Assembly (NCBI GenBank): GCA_022829145.1
Contig: CM040741.1
Location: forward strand, 47,548,180 to 47,612,179
DNA from: Albula goreensis
Taxonomy: Eukaryota; Chordata; Actinopteri; Albuliformes; Albulidae
Length of the DNA: 64,000 nucleotides
Direction of reading: 5' to 3'
Each line of letters begins with the position of its first letter. Positions within the stretch are counted from its first letter, which is position 1. Below, piece after piece: positions 60,352 to 64,000 of the stretch. Below the pieces are notes generated by a model. It was not told the origin of the DNA, made no database searches, and saw only the letters and a program-made list of their open reading frames with translations. Both the position numbers and the translations under genes were made by a program.

Positions 60352-60354
<3 letters not shown>

Positions 60355-60375
60355 GAGACCAGTTTCTTTCAAACC

Positions 60376-60395
60376 AAAAAAAAAAAAAAAAAAAA
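60376..60395 (+). repeat. A20 homopolymer
   Basis: Twenty consecutive A shortly after the GT microsatellite. It could be the tail of an old retroposed fragment, but no SINE or LINE body is recognisable beside it. Confidence 0.95.
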
Positions 60396-60539
60396 CCTGA
60401 GTGACATATAATATCTACCATATGTAAGCGATTTTATAAAATACATATTTTCCTCCGTTCAAAATATATCAGAAATACCTTGGAGATTTACAACGATGAA
60501 TACCGTAAAAGAAAACCCGTGAGATGTTTTTTTGTGTGT

Positions 60540-61862
60540 CCGTTGTACTGAGTGAGGAAGTTTCCCTGCGCCAATAACAGGGGCAACCAACAGAGAAGGG
60601 TTTGCTGTGCCGTAATTAAATGGTGCTAATCAGGTAGATCTGCAGGGCAAATGTATCAGTACAGCTCCAAGAGTGATCTAGCCTTAGGGGGAAGACCCCC
60701 CTTTCCTCTCCCTCTCTCTCTCTTTCTCTCTTTCCCCTCATCGAGTAGTGAGTAGTGGCTAGGAGACAGCTGTGCCTTTTCTCGAAGGAGGGGTTTTGTT
60801 TGATAAGCGGAACGCCCATTCAAAATACAAACCAATGACAGTGTCGTCTGCGCGTCGCTGAACTCGAACCCTCATCTACAGTCTAGGAACAGAGCCGCTA
60901 GAGGTGCGACCTTTCTCATTCCGGCCATCCAGCCTGCGCGAGATAAGCAACGATCTGCGTTTGCATTTTGAATATTCGGATCTGCTGTGGAATAGTCGCC
61001 TGCTCATTTGGGACTTGAAGCTCGGTGCTGTGTCCCATCGCGGGTGAAGAAAACGCCTCTTTCTGCTGTGAAGGACCCCCCCCCCTCAACAATCCGTCTT
61101 TCAGAGGCGGCACTGAGAGGACACTCGACTCCGGCTTCTCTCCGGAAAGGCGCCTGCAAGACTACAAGGCGAAGCCACTCGCCTTTTGTTTTGTTTTAAT
61201 TAAATATCTTTGAAAAGTTATCAGAAACATACACCAGAGGTTGTGGACTTATAGCGTGAACCGTGGACATGTGAGATTGATTTCGTATAATACAGAATAT
61301 TTGTGTTCGCTCTTTATGGTGTTCTTCACGCAGACCCAGGGAAGTTGAATTCTGTCTTGGATGTGATAGACATTTCTCACATCGACTGCTGTTATTGGAT
61401 CATCATTTGAATTTGATGTAGTTTGGATTATTTGTTGCTTTTAAATCCCCATGTGCGATGTGGAACAGTCAAAAGTGACGCGCTTGTTGCTTTAGGTAGT
61501 CATCATCAAACGTGGAATCATACATCGCACCGCTGATACGGAATTACATTAAACCTACAATCTCACTTTCTGTTATTTGATTTACTCGCATTATATTCTT
61601 AATCTCTCATGGTTGCTTAGGAATGTTTGACTCTTTCGAGTGATTAATCAACTATTGTCCCCACAGTAGCGTCCGACAAGTCACTTCGCACCTCAAAGAG
61701 CGGTATCAGCAGCAGATAAGAAATATAAACTGAACAAACGACACATGCTATTATTAAACATAGATAAAGGCAGATGTGGATGCCGTTTGATCAATTCTAA
61801 CTGAAGTTGCGCTCCGACAGAAGGCTGGTTAGTGGAGGATCGCGGATCGGACTTCAGTAGCG
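60540..61862 (+). promoter_or_regulatory. efna5: efna5 promoter and 5' leader region
   Basis: This block directly precedes the efna5 start codon and has visibly more CpG than the desert to its left, for example around 60845-60960 and 61025-61170. CCAAT boxes on the + strand lie at 60571 and 60832. A polypyrimidine (CT) tract lies at about 60700-60737, and no clear TATA box was seen. The transcription start cannot be placed from sequence. If it lies near 60.9 kb the leader is close to 1 kb and holds many short upstream ORFs. If it lies near 61.7 kb most of these are promoter DNA. The left boundary is approximate. Confidence 0.6.
61269..61804 (+). promoter_or_regulatory. cluster of short upstream ORFs before efna5
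   Basis: At least seven ATG-initiated micro-ORFs end before the efna5 start: 61269 (ATG-TGA), 61316-61348 (10 codons plus stop), 61451-61495 (14 codons), 61609-61620 (3 codons), 61623-61643 (6 codons), 61745-61804 (19 codons) and 61774-61800 (8 codons, overlapping the previous one in another frame). None overlaps the main start. If transcribed in one unspliced leader they would reduce ribosome access to the main ATG, a common form of translational control in developmental ligands. Their number may instead mean that the true leader starts later or is spliced. Confidence 0.4.
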
Positions 61863-61987
61863 ATGCTGCAAGTGGACATGATAATATTCTTTTCTCTGGT
61901 CCTGTGGATGTGTGTATTTAGTCAGGAACCGGCCTCCAAGGTGGTTGCCGACCGCTACGCCGTCTACTGGAACCGCACAAACCCCAG
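61863..61987 (+). CDS. efna5: ephrin-A5, coding exon 1 (partial gene; continues beyond the window)
   Basis: Ephrin-A5 is a GPI-anchored cell-surface ligand of EphA receptors that gives repulsive guidance cues to growing axons and migrating cells. The exon encodes 41 full codons plus two bases of an Arg codon. Residues 1-20 form a signal peptide (MLQVDM, then a hydrophobic core ending LVLWMCVFS), with cleavage expected before QEPASK. The mature start contains VVADRYAVYWN, near-identical to vertebrate ephrin-A5, and one N-glycosylation sequon, N37-R38-T39. The exon ends at NP(R), where vertebrate EFNA5 exon 1 ends as I recall it, at a consensus donor AG|GTGAGT (intron from 61988). The start is fixed by an in-frame TAG at 61830-61832 with no ATG between it and 61863, and by a G at -3. 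The receptor-binding domain and GPI signal lie in later exons. Fish carry efna5a and efna5b; the NRT sequon leans to the b copy from memory, but one exon cannot settle it. Confidence 0.95.
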
Positions 61988-64000
61988 GTGAGTTACACAC
62001 AGCCCCGCTCAGCGCCTGGAAACATACAGGTCACAAGCATAGTGCGGGTGGCATGTCATTTGAATTTAACTGCGTTTAAATTTCAACAAAGGTAGCATGT
62101 CTATGCAAATACACAAATAAAACATTTCTTTTTACCATGACATTTTGAACAGCAAACGTTAACTGAAACAGATTCAATCCCTGTTTCTCAATCCCGTGCA
62201 AGTACCCTCTTCAAGCGCATCGTTTGTCACTAGAAACCTAACATTTGTGAAACGCTATGCTCATAGTAATTTTTTTTTTACTGAGTAAAAACCTCATATC
62301 TATTTTCCTTAACTCCCTTTGTCATGACGCAATGCTTGTGTAGTCTAAATTGCATTTGTGTATGTACAGTTATATCCCCGGAGGCTCTGGCCTTTCGTGT
62401 CACCCTGATATATAGCGAAGGGAAAAAACCATCCCCTTACAGACGTGTGTGAGAGTATGTGTGCAACTGGCCACTTTGGGCTCCTTTAGCTGTCGCGGAG
62501 CGATCCCAACTAGACAAAATCAAAAGTAACATCCATACCATCTGTGACGATCCACGCAACAGAATAAATGTTTATGTCACTGAGTGAATCGAAAGACAAC
62601 ATGAAACTAGTCCTTCATAACAAATACATTCATAAATAAATAAACGTTACAGACTCATTGCACGCGACTCTTTACAGTAAAAAAATAATGTTTCCTGCAG
62701 TAGATTTCAATCGTACAATTGGACAGCTGTGTTTTTAACACAGCAATTTGTCAGCTGTTTTAATAGTTCGGAGCTGAGAAAATTGGTTTAATTTCGAAAT
62801 TATGGAATATGCCGGCAGTTTGCTGCATGAGAGTCATCATGCATCTAAGACGCGGATATCTGCGGAGTTTGATCTGTTCTTTTACTGTTTCACCGCCTAG
62901 ATTTTACACATGCGACGAGAGAATTCCTTTAATCTAAGCCGTTTCTATGGTGAACATACAGAAGGAAATATTAATTTGTATTCATCGTGCATGCCACAAA
63001 GACAAATATCTGTCGGTGTTGTGTATTAAACAGGGAATCTCTAATTCAGCCTGAACAGAGATGGCCTGTTAATGTAAATTGTACTTTAAAAGTAGCCCAG
63101 ACAACTCCATTTGCATTTTACCACGGCTCTGCATGACCCCAAACAGTTAAATCTGGGAATTCCAGCACAAAAACTTCACAGTGTAAAGAAATTAGAGAAT
63201 GTAGCTGCTATTTCTGAAAACAAATAGTTATCTTTTGGTGGGTTGTTTCACGGTTGTTTCTGCAAATGCTTAGCCGATTATGGTCTGGACCCTAGAGCGC
63301 CTGTCACTCAGAGGTTTTTGTTCTGATTGATCCGGAATCTGAAAGCATCTAACGTATCCGAGATGGGGATAATACGGTGACTACTATAAAGTAAACTGTT
63401 AAGTAACTCCACTAGCAATAAAATGTACTACGTAGGCACAGCATAATATTGGGTAAAATGCAATCCAGTATTATACTGGTTTGGGAACTATGCACAATTA
63501 CTCTGGGCATTACTCTGTATGAACTACAAACATATTAGCGTCCAAAGTAGCCGATTTTAGTAGTTTATCCCATTCACAGTCGCGCATCGTAAATTCTACA
63601 TGCTAAAAATAATAAAATGAAAGTGAAATAAATAACTTAAGCTGCGCTGTCAAGAGCGTATACAAGTTCATGAAACATATTCAGGATGTTTTGGTGGAGT
63701 TGTATGGAAGGAGTTTTAAATAATATTTTACCACCCCCCATATCACACACACACGCGCACATAAATGTAGAAACGGTCATTTATCTTGAGCACTTTTAAT
63801 TTAATATTAATATTAATTTAATATTCAGCGTCTAGAATAGATGGATTCTAAAGAGCACGTAGATATAACGGGATTTATATATCTCACGACCGGCCTCATT
63901 TAAATCAATAAGTGACTAAAATAACCCAAAAACTCATATATTGAATTCTGGGGACTCTGCAATGTTCTTGATCGTTAGAGAGAAAGCTTTCTCATATTGT
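61988..64000 (+). other. efna5: efna5 intron 1, 5' portion (continues past the window)
   Basis: The intron begins with GTGAGT at 61988. No second exon follows: the expected continuation of the ephrin domain (FQRGDYH-like) is not seen in any + frame, as expected because intron 1 of vertebrate EFNA5 is very long. The first 2 kb are AT-rich, with a T-run near 62272, a short CA-rich patch at 63743-63761 and AATATTAAT repeats near 63803-63825. Moderately CpG-containing DNA persists to about 62.5 kb, consistent with a promoter-proximal island tail. No other gene was seen. Confidence 0.85.

Noticed and set aside
61008..61213. 62- and 63-codon frames in the efna5 leader region
   Set aside because: They begin at TTG and GTG rather than ATG, overlap each other in different frames and stop well before the efna5 start; they are leader sequence, not a second gene.
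1..64000. CRISPR array, bacterial operon, phage or toxin-antitoxin system
   Set aside because: The tandem arrays have no unique spacers, there are no ribosome-binding-site-led gene clusters, and the splice-bounded ephrin exon, Tc1 copy and SINE place the window in a vertebrate nucleus.

Overview
The window looks like vertebrate, most likely teleost fish, nuclear DNA. It is AT-rich and CpG-poor, with long CA/TG, GA and GACA microsatellites and several minisatellites. It also holds a decayed Tc1-family transposon, a V-SINE/DANA-like tRNA-derived SINE, and exactly one recognisable protein-coding exon. No bacterial operon, phage, CRISPR or plasmid signal is present, and nearly all open frames of 60-140 codons here are chance or repeat-driven.

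The only gene I can name is at the right end. Coding exon 1 of an ephrin-A5 gene (efna5) lies at 61863-61987 on the + strand: signal peptide, mature N-terminus, one N-glycosylation sequon, then a consensus splice donor. Before it comes about 1.3 kb of CpG-richer promoter/5'-leader DNA with two CCAAT boxes and many short upstream ORFs. After it comes the start of intron 1, which runs off the window. Everything left of about 59.7 kb behaves as a gene desert upstream of efna5. No exon of an upstream neighbour was recognised.

Layout: 1-5 kb, AT-rich DNA with a pyrimidine-rich tract and a degenerate GTATAT-type minisatellite. 5-20 kb, mostly featureless, with a MITE-like remnant near 16.7-17.0 kb and two CpG-richer patches near 18.2 and 19.7 kb. 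21-26 kb, tandem repeats with 40-, 38- and 28-bp units plus CA, GACA and TC microsatellites. 28-36 kb, the repeat-rich core: a SINE-like fragment, a 135-bp segment duplicated 1.5 kb apart, the dead Tc1 element, a 27-bp minisatellite open on both strands, and a V-SINE/DANA-like element. 37-46 kb, several segments resembling conserved non-coding elements, a good CTCF-motif match and a palindrome-rich ATTA block. 46.5-47.1 kb, a 33-bp, 19-copy minisatellite. 48-60 kb, GA, CA, ATT and TG microsatellites and further enhancer-like segments. 59.7-62 kb, the efna5 promoter region and exon 1.

Functionally, the window would contain the promoter, the signal-peptide exon and probably part of the distal regulatory landscape of a GPI-anchored Eph-receptor ligand used in axon guidance. 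Enhancer, CTCF and candidate-exon calls are inference from base composition and motifs; alignment to other fish genomes or RNA/chromatin data would decide them.
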